11,812 bases of DNA from JAQBDA01 sp041301185 (lineage in GTDB: Bacteria; Chloroflexota; Anaerolineae; Anaerolineales; UBA4823), in the NCBI GenBank assembly GCA_041301185.1, contig JBFYSV010000351.1:1-11812 (forward strand). Direction: 5' to 3'. Under the pieces are notes generated by a model, which searched no databases, had not been told where the DNA came from, and saw only the letters and a list, made by a program, of their open reading frames with translations. The position numbers and the translations under genes were made by a program. Positions 1 through 6,483 of this stretch are shown piece after piece. Each line of letters starts with the position of its first letter. Position 1 is the stretch's first letter.

Positions 1-211
1 CGACTTTGATGTGGGCGGTATCGACGACCTTCTTGACCTGGGCGCGCACGGCGGGGTCTTTGATCCAGCCGATCTCGATCGCTCCGAAGAAGGGGTCTGC
101 GGCGATCTTGGAGACGGTCTCAACGATGGGTCCTTCACCGCCAATCGTGTTGGGGAAGGCCATGAAGTGCACGATGCTCATCGTGCAATAGTTGTTCCAG
201 TGGGTGTTCAT
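1..211 (-). CDS. Sugar phosphate isomerase/epimerase-like TIM-barrel protein, N-terminal part only
   Basis: The reverse strand opens with ATG at 211-209 and stays open for 70 codons to the window edge, so only the N-terminus is visible. The start reads MNTHWNNYCTMSIVHFMAFP, followed by a GGEGPIVETVSKIAAD stretch and then FFGAIEIGWI. A first beta-strand, a helix and a second strand ending in an acidic EIGWI match the opening of xylose-isomerase-like TIM barrels (sugar phosphate isomerase/epimerase superfamily). The metal ligands of that family lie further on and cannot be checked. The SD is weak (GAAAGG, about 11 bases upstream). A leftward promoter with a TTGACA/TATAAC pair lies at 296-324. 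The gene is divergent from the GntR regulator and shares its operator, so it is probably co-regulated with the dehydrogenase operon. Family assignment is moderately sure; substrate unknown. Confidence 0.72.
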   Translation of the reverse strand, partial: MNTHWNNYCTMSIVHFMAFPNTIGGEGPIVETVSKIAADPFFGAIEIGWIKDPAVRAQVKKVVDTAHIKV

Positions 212-247
212 AGGAGGGTACGCCTTTCTATTGGCATTTAAGGAGGG

Positions 248-275
248 TTGACAACCGATTGTTTTATGGTATAAC
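248..275 (+). promoter_or_regulatory. Rightward sigma70-type promoter for the regulator and dehydrogenase operon
   Basis: TTGACA at 248-253 and TATAAC at 270-275 are separated by 16 bases. The predicted start is near 282, giving a leader of about 110 bases before the regulator ATG at 393. The -10 box lies in the left arm of the inverted repeat at 265-306, so a bound repressor would block both this promoter and the one facing it. Confidence 0.78.
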
Positions 276-306
276 AGGTATGACTGGTAATACCAGTTAT
301 ACCATA
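265..306. promoter_or_regulatory. Nested palindromic operator, PdhR/FadR-like
   Basis: Two nested symmetries share this site. The outer one is a perfect 11-bp inverted repeat, TATGGTATAAC (265-275) and GTTATACCATA (296-306). Inside it, off-centre to the right, is ACTGGTAATACCAGT (283-297) with perfect 6-bp arms and the core TGGTnnnACCA. That core is the known recognition pattern of FCD-type GntR regulators such as E. coli PdhR (ATTGGTnnnACCAAT). The next gene encodes an FCD-type GntR protein. The site covers both -10 boxes and both predicted start points, which fits repression of both directions with relief by a metabolite. Confidence 0.78.
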
Positions 307-324
307 CCGTTATGTCGCTGTCAA
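296..324 (-). promoter_or_regulatory. Leftward sigma70-type promoter for the TIM-barrel gene
   Basis: On the reverse strand TTGACA lies at 324-319 and TATAAC at 301-296 with a 17-base spacer. That is a perfect -35 and a 5/6 -10. The predicted transcription start is near 289, giving a leader of about 77 bases before the ATG at 211. The -10 box sits in the right arm of the inverted repeat at 265-306. Confidence 0.75.
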
Positions 325-392
325 ATGACGTTCTGCATATTGGAATGCGAATTCCCTTCACTTGGTTTTGTTGATTTAGAGGATAGATCGGA

Positions 393-1148
393 ATGACCTT
401 TGAAAGTGAACCCACCCTGGCTAATGATATCTTCCGTACGATCAAGCTTGATGAAGGGTTGCTGTCTGTCCAGGCTGCACATCAGATCAGAGAATTGATC
501 CGCAGTGGCGAGCTAAAAAAGGGCGACCGGCTTCCCTCCGAGCGAGAACTGAGCGACCGGCTGGGGGTGAGCCGTACCGTGGTGCGCGAGGCGATCAAAA
601 TGCTGCGCGCCTCCGGTTATGTAAAAGTCAGGATGGGAGTGGGATCATTTGTCGCTGAAGAATCGGTGAATATCCTTGAGGACTCCCTGAGTAACTCCAA
701 TGACCCTGATTATAAGAAAATTGCCGATCTACACCAGGTTCGGGAGGTGCTCGAACCCGCAGTTGCTGCATTAGCTGCTCAAAATGCGACTCGGGAAGAC
801 ATAGAAAAAATGGAAGCAGCAATCCAAATCATGGAACAGAACCTGTCCAACGGTTATCGTTATATTGAAGGTGATAAGCTATTTCATATTGCCTTGGCTG
901 AGGCAACAAAAAACAGCGTATTCACAATCCTTCTTAACTCAATCGTTGATTTGCTTCAGGAAGCCAGGCGACTTGCGATCTCAACCCCCGGTGCTGGAGA
1001 GCGGTCAAGCTATTATCATCGCCGTATCCTGGAAGCTGTAAAAAGCAGGGACGCAGAAGAGGCATTGCTCGCCATGAGCGAACACATGCAACAGACTGAG
1101 CATGATACCAACGTATCGCTACGCTCAAAATCAAATCCTTATCCGTGA
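393..1148 (+). CDS. FCD-domain GntR (FadR/PdhR-type) transcriptional regulator
   Basis: A 251-residue protein of normal length for the family. Residues about 22-90 form the winged helix: GDRLPSERELSDRLGVSRTVVREAI is the GntR signature region, followed by the wing VRMGVGSFV. Residues about 110-235 form the all-helical FCD effector domain. Its metal-site residues are present: D161 and H165 in DKLFH, H209 in YYHRR and H231 in SEHM. FCD proteins usually bind a small carboxylate and leave the DNA when it is present. The start has AGAGGA at 378-383, nine bases from ATG. It is first in the operon and lies directly after a TGGTnnnACCA operator, so autoregulation together with the dehydrogenase genes is likely, as for pdhR. 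The ligand is unknown; a 2-oxo or hydroxy acid processed by the operon is the natural guess. Confidence 0.93.
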   Translation: MTFESEPTLANDIFRTIKLDEGLLSVQAAHQIRELIRSGELKKGDRLPSERELSDRLGVSRTVVREAIKMLRASGYVKVRMGVGSFVAEESVNILEDSLSNSNDPDYKKIADLHQVREVLEPAVAALAAQNATREDIEKMEAAIQIMEQNLSNGYRYIEGDKLFHIALAEATKNSVFTILLNSIVDLLQEARRLAISTPGAGERSSYYHRRILEAVKSRDAEEALLAMSEHMQQTEHDTNVSLRSKSNPYP

Positions 1149-1159
1149 TCTCTATTTTC

Positions 1160-1166
1160 GGGAGGG
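1160..1166 (+). promoter_or_regulatory. SD site that sets the start of E1 alpha copy 1
   Basis: GGGAGGG lies eight bases before GTG at 1175. An earlier in-frame GTG at 1145 overlaps the regulator stop but has no good SD. The 1175 start gives MEIDRETLLEMYRRMVRIRE, which begins where the family normally begins. Confidence 0.8.
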
Positions 1167-1174
1167 ATAAACTC

Positions 1175-2134
1175 GTGGAGATAGATCGGGAAACATTACT
1201 TGAGATGTATCGCCGCATGGTTCGAATTCGCGAATTCGAATTGGCAGCGATGGATCTCTTTAAGCGCGGTCAGGTCAAAGGTGCTATTCATACCTATATT
1301 GGTCAGGAAGCCTCGGGGGTAGGGGTGTGTTTGGCACTGAGGACAGATGACCTGATCGCTGGCACGCATCGCAGTCACGGGCACAATATTGCTAAAGGTG
1401 CTGATACAAAAAAGATGATGGCCGAAATCCTGGGGAAGGAAACCGGTTACTGCAAAGGACGGGGTGGATCTATGCACATCGCTGCGTTTGAAACCGGTAG
1501 TCTGGGAGCGTTGGCTGTGGTTGGGTCTGGAATCCCCCTGGCAGTTGGAGCCGCTTTAGCCTTCAAAATGCGGGGGGAAGACCGGGTAACCGTGCCCTTC
1601 ACTGGTGAAGCCGGCTCAAACACCGGCAACTGGCATGAAGGGTTGAACATGGCTGCTGTTTGGGATTTGCCGGTGGTCTTCGTATTAGAAAACAATCATT
1701 ATGGGGTATCCACCAATATTGAGGATGTAATTAAAGTAAAAGATTTATCTCAGCGCGCTGTAGCATATGGAATCCCAGGGGTACGTGTAGATGGATTCGA
1801 TGTAGTGGCGGTTTATCAGGCAGCAAGGCAGGCTGTAGATCGTGCCCGTCGCGGGGAAGGACCAACCCTACTTGTGACCGAATCGTACCGTTTTGAGGGA
1901 CATTATGCAGGTGAACCCGAGGTTTATCGGTCCCGCGCTGAAGTGGAAGAATATCGCAAGAAAGACCCGATCCCCCGATTTCGGGATGCTTTAATGGGTG
2001 AGGGTAGAGTGGAACCGATTGAATTAGACAGCATTGATAACGAGATACGGCAAGAAATTGCTGATGCAGTGGAGTTCGCCCGGCAGAGTCCTGAGCCTGA
2101 TCCCTCCACTGCAATGGACTATATCTACGCATAG
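1175..2134 (+). CDS. 2-oxo-acid dehydrogenase E1 alpha subunit, copy 1 (variant ThDP motif)
   Basis: A 319-residue E1 alpha subunit of the pyruvate/acetoin dehydrogenase type. With an E1 beta partner it decarboxylates a 2-oxo acid (or cleaves a related compound) and passes the acyl group to the lipoyl arm of E2. Family marks: MVRIREFE near residue 18, HTYIGQEA (39-46), THRSHGH (64-70), GGSMHI (97-102), WHEGLN (153-158), LENNHYG (171-177) and the loop YRFEGH...YRSRAEVEEYRKKDPI near the C-terminus. The Mg/ThDP motif is odd: residues 144-149 read GEAGSN where the family, and copy 2 in this operon, have GDGASN. The Mg-binding Asp is replaced by Glu145 and the second Gly by Ala; Asn149 is kept. 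GTG start, strong SD, 26 bases after the regulator. By eye it is about half identical to copy 2. Substrate unknown. Confidence 0.93.
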   Translation: MEIDRETLLEMYRRMVRIREFELAAMDLFKRGQVKGAIHTYIGQEASGVGVCLALRTDDLIAGTHRSHGHNIAKGADTKKMMAEILGKETGYCKGRGGSMHIAAFETGSLGALAVVGSGIPLAVGAALAFKMRGEDRVTVPFTGEAGSNTGNWHEGLNMAAVWDLPVVFVLENNHYGVSTNIEDVIKVKDLSQRAVAYGIPGVRVDGFDVVAVYQAARQAVDRARRGEGPTLLVTESYRFEGHYAGEPEVYRSRAEVEEYRKKDPIPRFRDALMGEGRVEPIELDSIDNEIRQEIADAVEFARQSPEPDPSTAMDYIYA

Positions 2135-2156
2135 CTGAGAGACAGAGGAGTCAATC

Positions 2157-3233
2157 GTGGCGACAAAGAGCCGAGACGCAACCTCTTTAGGTGCAACCAC
2201 ACCCGTGATGTCGGTTGATTTGATCCGTCAGGTTCCGGATGGTGTTCCAGCCAAAGAGTTGACCTACCAGGAAGCAATTCGTGAAGCGTTGCGCGAAGAA
2301 ATGCAACGTGACGAAAATGTCTTCCTCATGGGAGAAGATATCGGCAAACACGGTGGTGCGTTTGGCGTGACCCGGACACTATTCGACCAGTTTGGACCAG
2401 AGCGAGTGCGCAATACACCGATCTCCGAGAACACCATCGTCGGAGCAGCTACAGGCGCGGCAATCGTAGGGATGCGCCCAGTGATCGAAATTATGTTTGT
2501 CGACTTTTCTGGTCTGGCAATGGATCAAATTTGCACGCAGGCTGCAAAACTGCGCTTTATGACTGGCGGTCAGTGTAAGGTGCCCTGGGTTTTACGCATG
2601 CCGCAAGGTGGCGGGGCTGGCAAGAGCACAGCAGCCCAGCATTCTCAGAGCCTCGAAGCCTGGTATGCACATACTCCCGGGTTAAAAGTTGTCCTCCCTT
2701 CCACCCCTTATGATGCGAAAGGCCTGATGAAAGCTGCTATCCGGGATGATAACCCGGTAATCTTCTTAGAGCAAAAATTTTTATATTCATTTCGCGGCTT
2801 GGTGCCTGAAGGTGAATACGTCCTACCGCTCAGCCAATGCGATGTTAAACGGCAGGGTATGGACGTTACTGTGGTTACCTCGGGGTATATGGTCTGGCAT
2901 GCCATGTTAGCAGCACAGATATTACAAAAGCAAGATATCGATGTAGAGGTAATCGATGTCCGCACCATCGCCCCCCTTGATGAGGAGACAATTGGCAAAT
3001 CAGCTCGAAAGACAGGCAGGGTGGTGTTGGTGACGGAAGCCTGCCGGGATTATGGTCCAGCTAATGAATGGGGAATGGTGGTGATGGAGCATGCCTTCGA
3101 ATATCTCAAGGCACCTGTGACAAGACTTACAGGACGCCATTCGCCGATACCATTCGCCAATAGCATCGAAAATGGGGTTTGGCCCGATACCCAGGCAGTC
3201 GTTCAAGCATGTAAAGACGTCATGGCATGGTGA
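2157..3233 (+). CDS. 2-oxo-acid dehydrogenase E1 beta subunit, copy 1
   Basis: A 358-residue transketolase-like beta subunit that forms the alpha2beta2 E1 with the preceding alpha. The core starts at KELTYQEAIREAL (33-45). The ThDP-activating Glu is E91 in NTPISEN, and the active-site His is H162 in AAQHSQSLEAW. The C-terminal domain (about 225-358) carries EVIDVRTIAPLDEET. Two things differ from copy 2: a leader of about 30 residues before the core (low complexity, not a convincing signal peptide), and a less canonical C-terminal region, with ACRDYGPANEW where copy 2 has ANLTGGIGAE. The start is GTG at 2157 with GAGGAG at 2145-2150; a later internal start would trim the leader, but the SD favours this one. 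Gap to E1 alpha is 22 bases. Pairing with copy 1 alpha is inferred from adjacency. Confidence 0.93.
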   Translation: MATKSRDATSLGATTPVMSVDLIRQVPDGVPAKELTYQEAIREALREEMQRDENVFLMGEDIGKHGGAFGVTRTLFDQFGPERVRNTPISENTIVGAATGAAIVGMRPVIEIMFVDFSGLAMDQICTQAAKLRFMTGGQCKVPWVLRMPQGGGAGKSTAAQHSQSLEAWYAHTPGLKVVLPSTPYDAKGLMKAAIRDDNPVIFLEQKFLYSFRGLVPEGEYVLPLSQCDVKRQGMDVTVVTSGYMVWHAMLAAQILQKQDIDVEVIDVRTIAPLDEETIGKSARKTGRVVLVTEACRDYGPANEWGMVVMEHAFEYLKAPVTRLTGRHSPIPFANSIENGVWPDTQAVVQACKDVMAW

Positions 3234-3243
3234 GGAGATCTTC

Positions 3244-4071
3244 ATGATCAAGATTGCTTCCATGGTTGGTGCCCCAGATTTGCAACAAGAGACGCTGGCG
3301 ATTTACAGCGGAGACCTGGAGGTTGCTTTCGGTAAGCTTGCTGCCCTGGGTTACGATGGCGTTGAACTGATGACCCGCGACCCGCGCCAGCTGGACGGTA
3401 GGCAGATTCAAACCTCCCTACAAAACCATGGTCTCCAGCTGGTTGGGCTTTGTACAGGTCATGTATTTGGAGAGGACGGGCTCGGATTGGTTGGCTTAGG
3501 GGAGGAGATAAGCCGGCAAGCAATGGATCGCCTTATGTCCTTTATTGATTTCGCTGCACTTTTTGGTGGCGAGGGAACGCTGGTCAATATTGGTCGCTCA
3601 CGCGGACCAGGCTATCCACAGGACCCTGGGCGAACCCTGGCAGAAATGGAAACCGCATTCCGCCAGCTTGCCGAATATGCAGCCCCCCGTGGAATAAAGA
3701 TTGTGCTCGAGCCGATTAATGTCTTGCAGGCGGCATACATCCATACTGCTCAGGACGGAATCGCTATGGTTCAAAGAGTGAATCATGCGAACTTTGGGCT
3801 GATGCTGGATTCTTATCACATGAATATCGAAGACGTGGATATATACGATAGCATCCGGCAGGCAAAACCGTATTTGTGGTTTGTCCATTTTACGGATAAC
3901 AATCGCCTTTGGCCCGGCAGTGCCCACCTGGATTTTGAAAGGATGGTCGCCGTCCTGGAAGAAATCCATTATGAAGGATTTGTCTCCCTGGAGATATTAC
4001 CCTGGCCGGATCCAGATACCGCGGCTAAATCCTCAATTAATTCGTTGCGGCGCTATATCAAACCCGTTTAG
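3244..4071 (+). CDS. Sugar phosphate isomerase/epimerase-like TIM-barrel protein
   Basis: A 275-residue protein of the xylose-isomerase-like TIM-barrel family, which includes hydroxypyruvate isomerase, tagatose 3-epimerase and IolE/IolI types. The four divalent-metal ligands of the epimerase subgroup can be placed: E156 in VLEPIN, D189 in LDSYHMN, H215 in FVHFTDNN and E250 in SLEILP. The N-terminal strand MIKIASMVG and LGYDGVELM (35-43) fit the barrel. ATG at 3244 has GAGGAG at 3232-3237, overlapping the E1 beta stop; an upstream in-frame ATG at 3172 lies inside E1 beta and is rejected. The gene sits between E1 beta and E2 with 10-base gaps on both sides, so it is made together with the complex. 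This suggests that the 2-oxo acid comes from isomerising or epimerising a sugar, sugar acid or 3-carbon keto compound. The exact reaction cannot be read from sequence. Confidence 0.9.
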   Translation: MIKIASMVGAPDLQQETLAIYSGDLEVAFGKLAALGYDGVELMTRDPRQLDGRQIQTSLQNHGLQLVGLCTGHVFGEDGLGLVGLGEEISRQAMDRLMSFIDFAALFGGEGTLVNIGRSRGPGYPQDPGRTLAEMETAFRQLAEYAAPRGIKIVLEPINVLQAAYIHTAQDGIAMVQRVNHANFGLMLDSYHMNIEDVDIYDSIRQAKPYLWFVHFTDNNRLWPGSAHLDFERMVAVLEEIHYEGFVSLEILPWPDPDTAAKSSINSLRRYIKPV

Positions 4072-4080
4072 GAGAGTCAT

Positions 4081-5481
4081 ATGGCTGTTGAAGTGTTTAT
4101 GCCCAAAATGTCAGACCACATGGAAGCGGGCATCATTATAGGCTGGCTGGTCAAGGAGGGAGACAAAGTTGACCGGGGGCAGCCAATTCTAGAGTTAGAG
4201 ACGGATAAGGCGGCTGTAGAGCTGGAAGCGCCAGATAGCGGGATAATTAGGGGACTCCGAGTCGGAGTGGGACCGGGGGCGAGCGTACCAGTAGGAGAGA
4301 CAATTGCTTTTATTGCCAAAACGCCAGATGAATCACTTCCTTCTTTACCTCCCCTTGGAGGTGCTGGGGCAGAATCCACCCAGCAGGCAGTGGATGTGGC
4401 GAGCACCGTCTCCGCTGTTGATACTCAAGCCCCGCTTGAGGAAGGTGGACCCGTGCGAGCAGTGCCTGCAGTAAGACGTTTAGCGCGAGACCTGGGTGTT
4501 GATCTGCAACAAGTAAAAGGCAGTGGACCAGGCGGAAGAATACTAGAAGCAGACGTACATGCACATATTCAAGCACAATCCCAGGCTGCGAAGGCACTGC
4601 CACCGGTCACCAGCGAAAAGTCGGAAGAAGCGTTGGCAATTTCACCAGTTGCCCGTCGAATGGCTCAAGAACTAGGGGTCGATATTAGCAAAGTCAAGCC
4701 TATCACCGCCCCAGGCAGGATCACCAAGGAGGATGTGCGCGCCTTTGTCGAGGCTGGCGAGACATTTGAGGCGAGTCCGGTTAGTGGCGAGAGCATAGAT
4801 TGGGTGGAATTAACCCGCGCACAGTTGATGACGGGACAACGGATGGTCGAGAGTGTCCATAACGCCCCGCAATTTGCACTGACAACCAGTGCGGATATGA
4901 CCCGCGCCCTGGAGTTGCGAGAAACCTTGTTAGCTCGTATTGAGGCGGAGACAGGCGCACGCCTGTCTGTGACCGGTCTCCTCGTCTTGATCGTAGCGAA
5001 TGCGCTCAAACGTTACCCGCGCGCCAACGCATCCTTTGTGGATGGCAGGGTCAAGTTGCATAAGCAGGTGAATATCGGCGTTGCGGTTGGCACGGAGGCG
5101 GGGCTGGTAGTTCCGGTGATTCATGATGCGGATAAAAAGAGCCTGGCTGAGATCACTCGTGAACTGAAATCCTTGCAGGAGAAAGTCAGCCGGATGCGTT
5201 TCGGGCCAAATGATTTAACCGGAGGCACATTTACAATCTCTAACCTGGGGATGTTCGGGATCGATCACTTTCACGCCATAATCAACCCTCCCGAATCGGC
5301 TATCCTGGCAGTCGGCAGAATCATTAAGACCCCGCTAGGAATGGCGGATGATAGCATCGCCTTGCGCCCGATCATGAAGATGACTCTCTCCATCGATCAC
5401 CGCAGTCTGGATGGAATGCAGGGAGCAAAATTCCTGGCCTTGGTCAAAGAACAACTAGAGCAGCCTTATTTAATCCTATAA
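4081..5481 (+). CDS. Dihydrolipoyl acyltransferase (E2) with one lipoyl and two tandem subunit-binding domains
   Basis: A 466-residue E2 core protein. Residues 1-80 are a lipoyl domain, with K43 in ETDKAAVE as the lipoylation site. After a linker come two peripheral subunit-binding domains: PSBD1 at about 125-163 (AVPAVRRLARDLGVDLQQV, then KGSGPGGRI) and PSBD2 at about 185-223 (AISPVARRMAQELGVDISKV, then KPITAPGRI). PSBD1 keeps the usual glycine loop; PSBD2 has lost two of its glycines. The catalytic acyltransferase domain (about 238-466) ends with DHRSLDG, giving H440 and D444. Most E2 proteins have one PSBD, so the doubled domain is notable beside two E1 sets. ATG at 4081 has AGGAG just upstream. 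No E3 (dihydrolipoamide dehydrogenase) gene is in the window, so an E3 encoded elsewhere must serve the complex. The acyl acceptor is presumably CoA. Confidence 0.96.
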   Translation: MAVEVFMPKMSDHMEAGIIIGWLVKEGDKVDRGQPILELETDKAAVELEAPDSGIIRGLRVGVGPGASVPVGETIAFIAKTPDESLPSLPPLGGAGAESTQQAVDVASTVSAVDTQAPLEEGGPVRAVPAVRRLARDLGVDLQQVKGSGPGGRILEADVHAHIQAQSQAAKALPPVTSEKSEEALAISPVARRMAQELGVDISKVKPITAPGRITKEDVRAFVEAGETFEASPVSGESIDWVELTRAQLMTGQRMVESVHNAPQFALTTSADMTRALELRETLLARIEAETGARLSVTGLLVLIVANALKRYPRANASFVDGRVKLHKQVNIGVAVGTEAGLVVPVIHDADKKSLAEITRELKSLQEKVSRMRFGPNDLTGGTFTISNLGMFGIDHFHAIINPPESAILAVGRIIKTPLGMADDSIALRPIMKMTLSIDHRSLDGMQGAKFLALVKEQLEQPYLIL

Positions 5482-5498
5482 CCCATTGGAGTATCCTT

Positions 5499-6482
5499 AT
5501 GGAAAAACAAGTCTCACAAGAAGTCGGTCTGCAGCTTTATGAATTGATGGTGCGAATTCGCAAGTTCGAAGAGGCTGTGGTTAATCTGTTTGCCAGAGGA
5601 AAGATCCCTGGCTTTCTGCACACTTACATCGGTGAGGAAGCCGTCGCAGCTGGTGTGTGTGCCAACCTGACGTTGGAGGACAAGATTACCAGCACCCACC
5701 GCGGTCATGGTCACATGGTCGCTAAGGGTGGTCGTTTTGATAAAGCCATGGCTGAGTTATACGGCAAAGCCACCGGGTACAACAAAGGCAAAGGTGGCTC
5801 GATGCATATTGCTGAGCCCGATCTGGGTATGCTGGGAGCGAATGCGATTGTTGCCGCCGGCTTGCCCATCGCCACAGGTGCAGCACTAACTGCCCAATAC
5901 CTGGGGAAAGACTGGGTAGGAGTGGCATTCTTTGGGGATGGCGCTTCGAATGAAGGTGCTTTCCACGAGTCTCTTAACCTGGCTTCAGTGTGGAACCTGC
6001 CGGTTGTTTATGTGTGTGAGAATAACGAGTTTGCAGAGTCCACGCCGCGCTGGCAGCACCAGAAAATCAAAGATGTTGCCATCCGCGCCCAGGCATATGA
6101 TATCCCCGGGGTGATCGTGGATGGCAATGACGTGGAGGCGGTTTATTTTTGTGCCAAGGAAGCCGTAGAACGTGCCAGAAGCGGCGGTGGGCCAACCCTG
6201 CTCGAAGCGAAAACCACCCGCTGGCGCGGGCACCATGAGGCGGATAACCAGAGCTATCGGGATAAGGCGGAGTTTCAGGCTGCATTGGAGAATGATGCCA
6301 TTGTAAAATGGGAGAGTGTGCTCTTATCACGCGGTGTCCCCCAGGAGAAATTAGACGAGATCAACAATCGGGTGGAGCAAGAATTGAAAGCAGCGATTGA
6401 GTTCGCTGAACAAAGCCCACTCCCCGACCCGGCAGATGCCCGGGCAGATATTTATACTCCCTTCGAACTGGAGGCGATTTAA
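5499..6482 (+). CDS. 2-oxo-acid/acetoin dehydrogenase E1 alpha subunit, copy 2 (canonical motif)
   Basis: A 327-residue E1 alpha with all the standard marks: MVRIRKFEEA, HTYIGEEAVA (41-50), STHRGHGH (65-72), GGSMHI (99-104), the intact ThDP/Mg motif GDGASNEG (146-153) with FHESLN after it, and CENNEFAEST (173-182). The ENN-[F/Y]-AE pattern leans towards acetoin-dehydrogenase AcoA-like proteins rather than classical pyruvate dehydrogenase, but this does not settle the substrate. The C-terminal loop RWRGHHEADNQSYR has DN where DP is usual. ATG at 5499 has GGAG at 5488-5491, 17 bases after the E2 stop. It matches copy 1 along its length, so the two are old paralogues, not a recent tandem duplication. 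Confidence 0.95.
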   Translation: MEKQVSQEVGLQLYELMVRIRKFEEAVVNLFARGKIPGFLHTYIGEEAVAAGVCANLTLEDKITSTHRGHGHMVAKGGRFDKAMAELYGKATGYNKGKGGSMHIAEPDLGMLGANAIVAAGLPIATGAALTAQYLGKDWVGVAFFGDGASNEGAFHESLNLASVWNLPVVYVCENNEFAESTPRWQHQKIKDVAIRAQAYDIPGVIVDGNDVEAVYFCAKEAVERARSGGGPTLLEAKTTRWRGHHEADNQSYRDKAEFQAALENDAIVKWESVLLSRGVPQEKLDEINNRVEQELKAAIEFAEQSPLPDPADARADIYTPFELEAI

Positions 6483-6483
6483 T

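Noticed and set aside
208..237. Nine-codon leader ORF (ATG at 237) whose TGA overlaps the ATG of the left TIM-barrel gene
   Set aside because: There is no SD before its ATG (the upstream bases are CCTCC-like), and a peptide this short is expected by chance.
11..241. Forward-strand ORFs at the left edge
   Set aside because: They are antisense to the TIM-barrel N-terminus, which makes better protein sense; the forward AGGAGGG strings at 212-218 and 241-247 are not placed before a real gene.
1145..1174. Upstream GTG start for E1 alpha copy 1 overlapping the regulator stop
   Set aside because: It adds ten non-conserved residues and lacks a suitable SD, whereas GTG at 1175 has GGGAGGG eight bases upstream.
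2607..2633. Glycine-rich GGGAGKST in E1 beta copy 1, resembling a Walker A P-loop
   Set aside because: The spacing does not fit G-x4-G-K-[ST], and the stretch aligns with the normal glycine-rich loop just before the active-site AQHSQ of E1 beta subunits.
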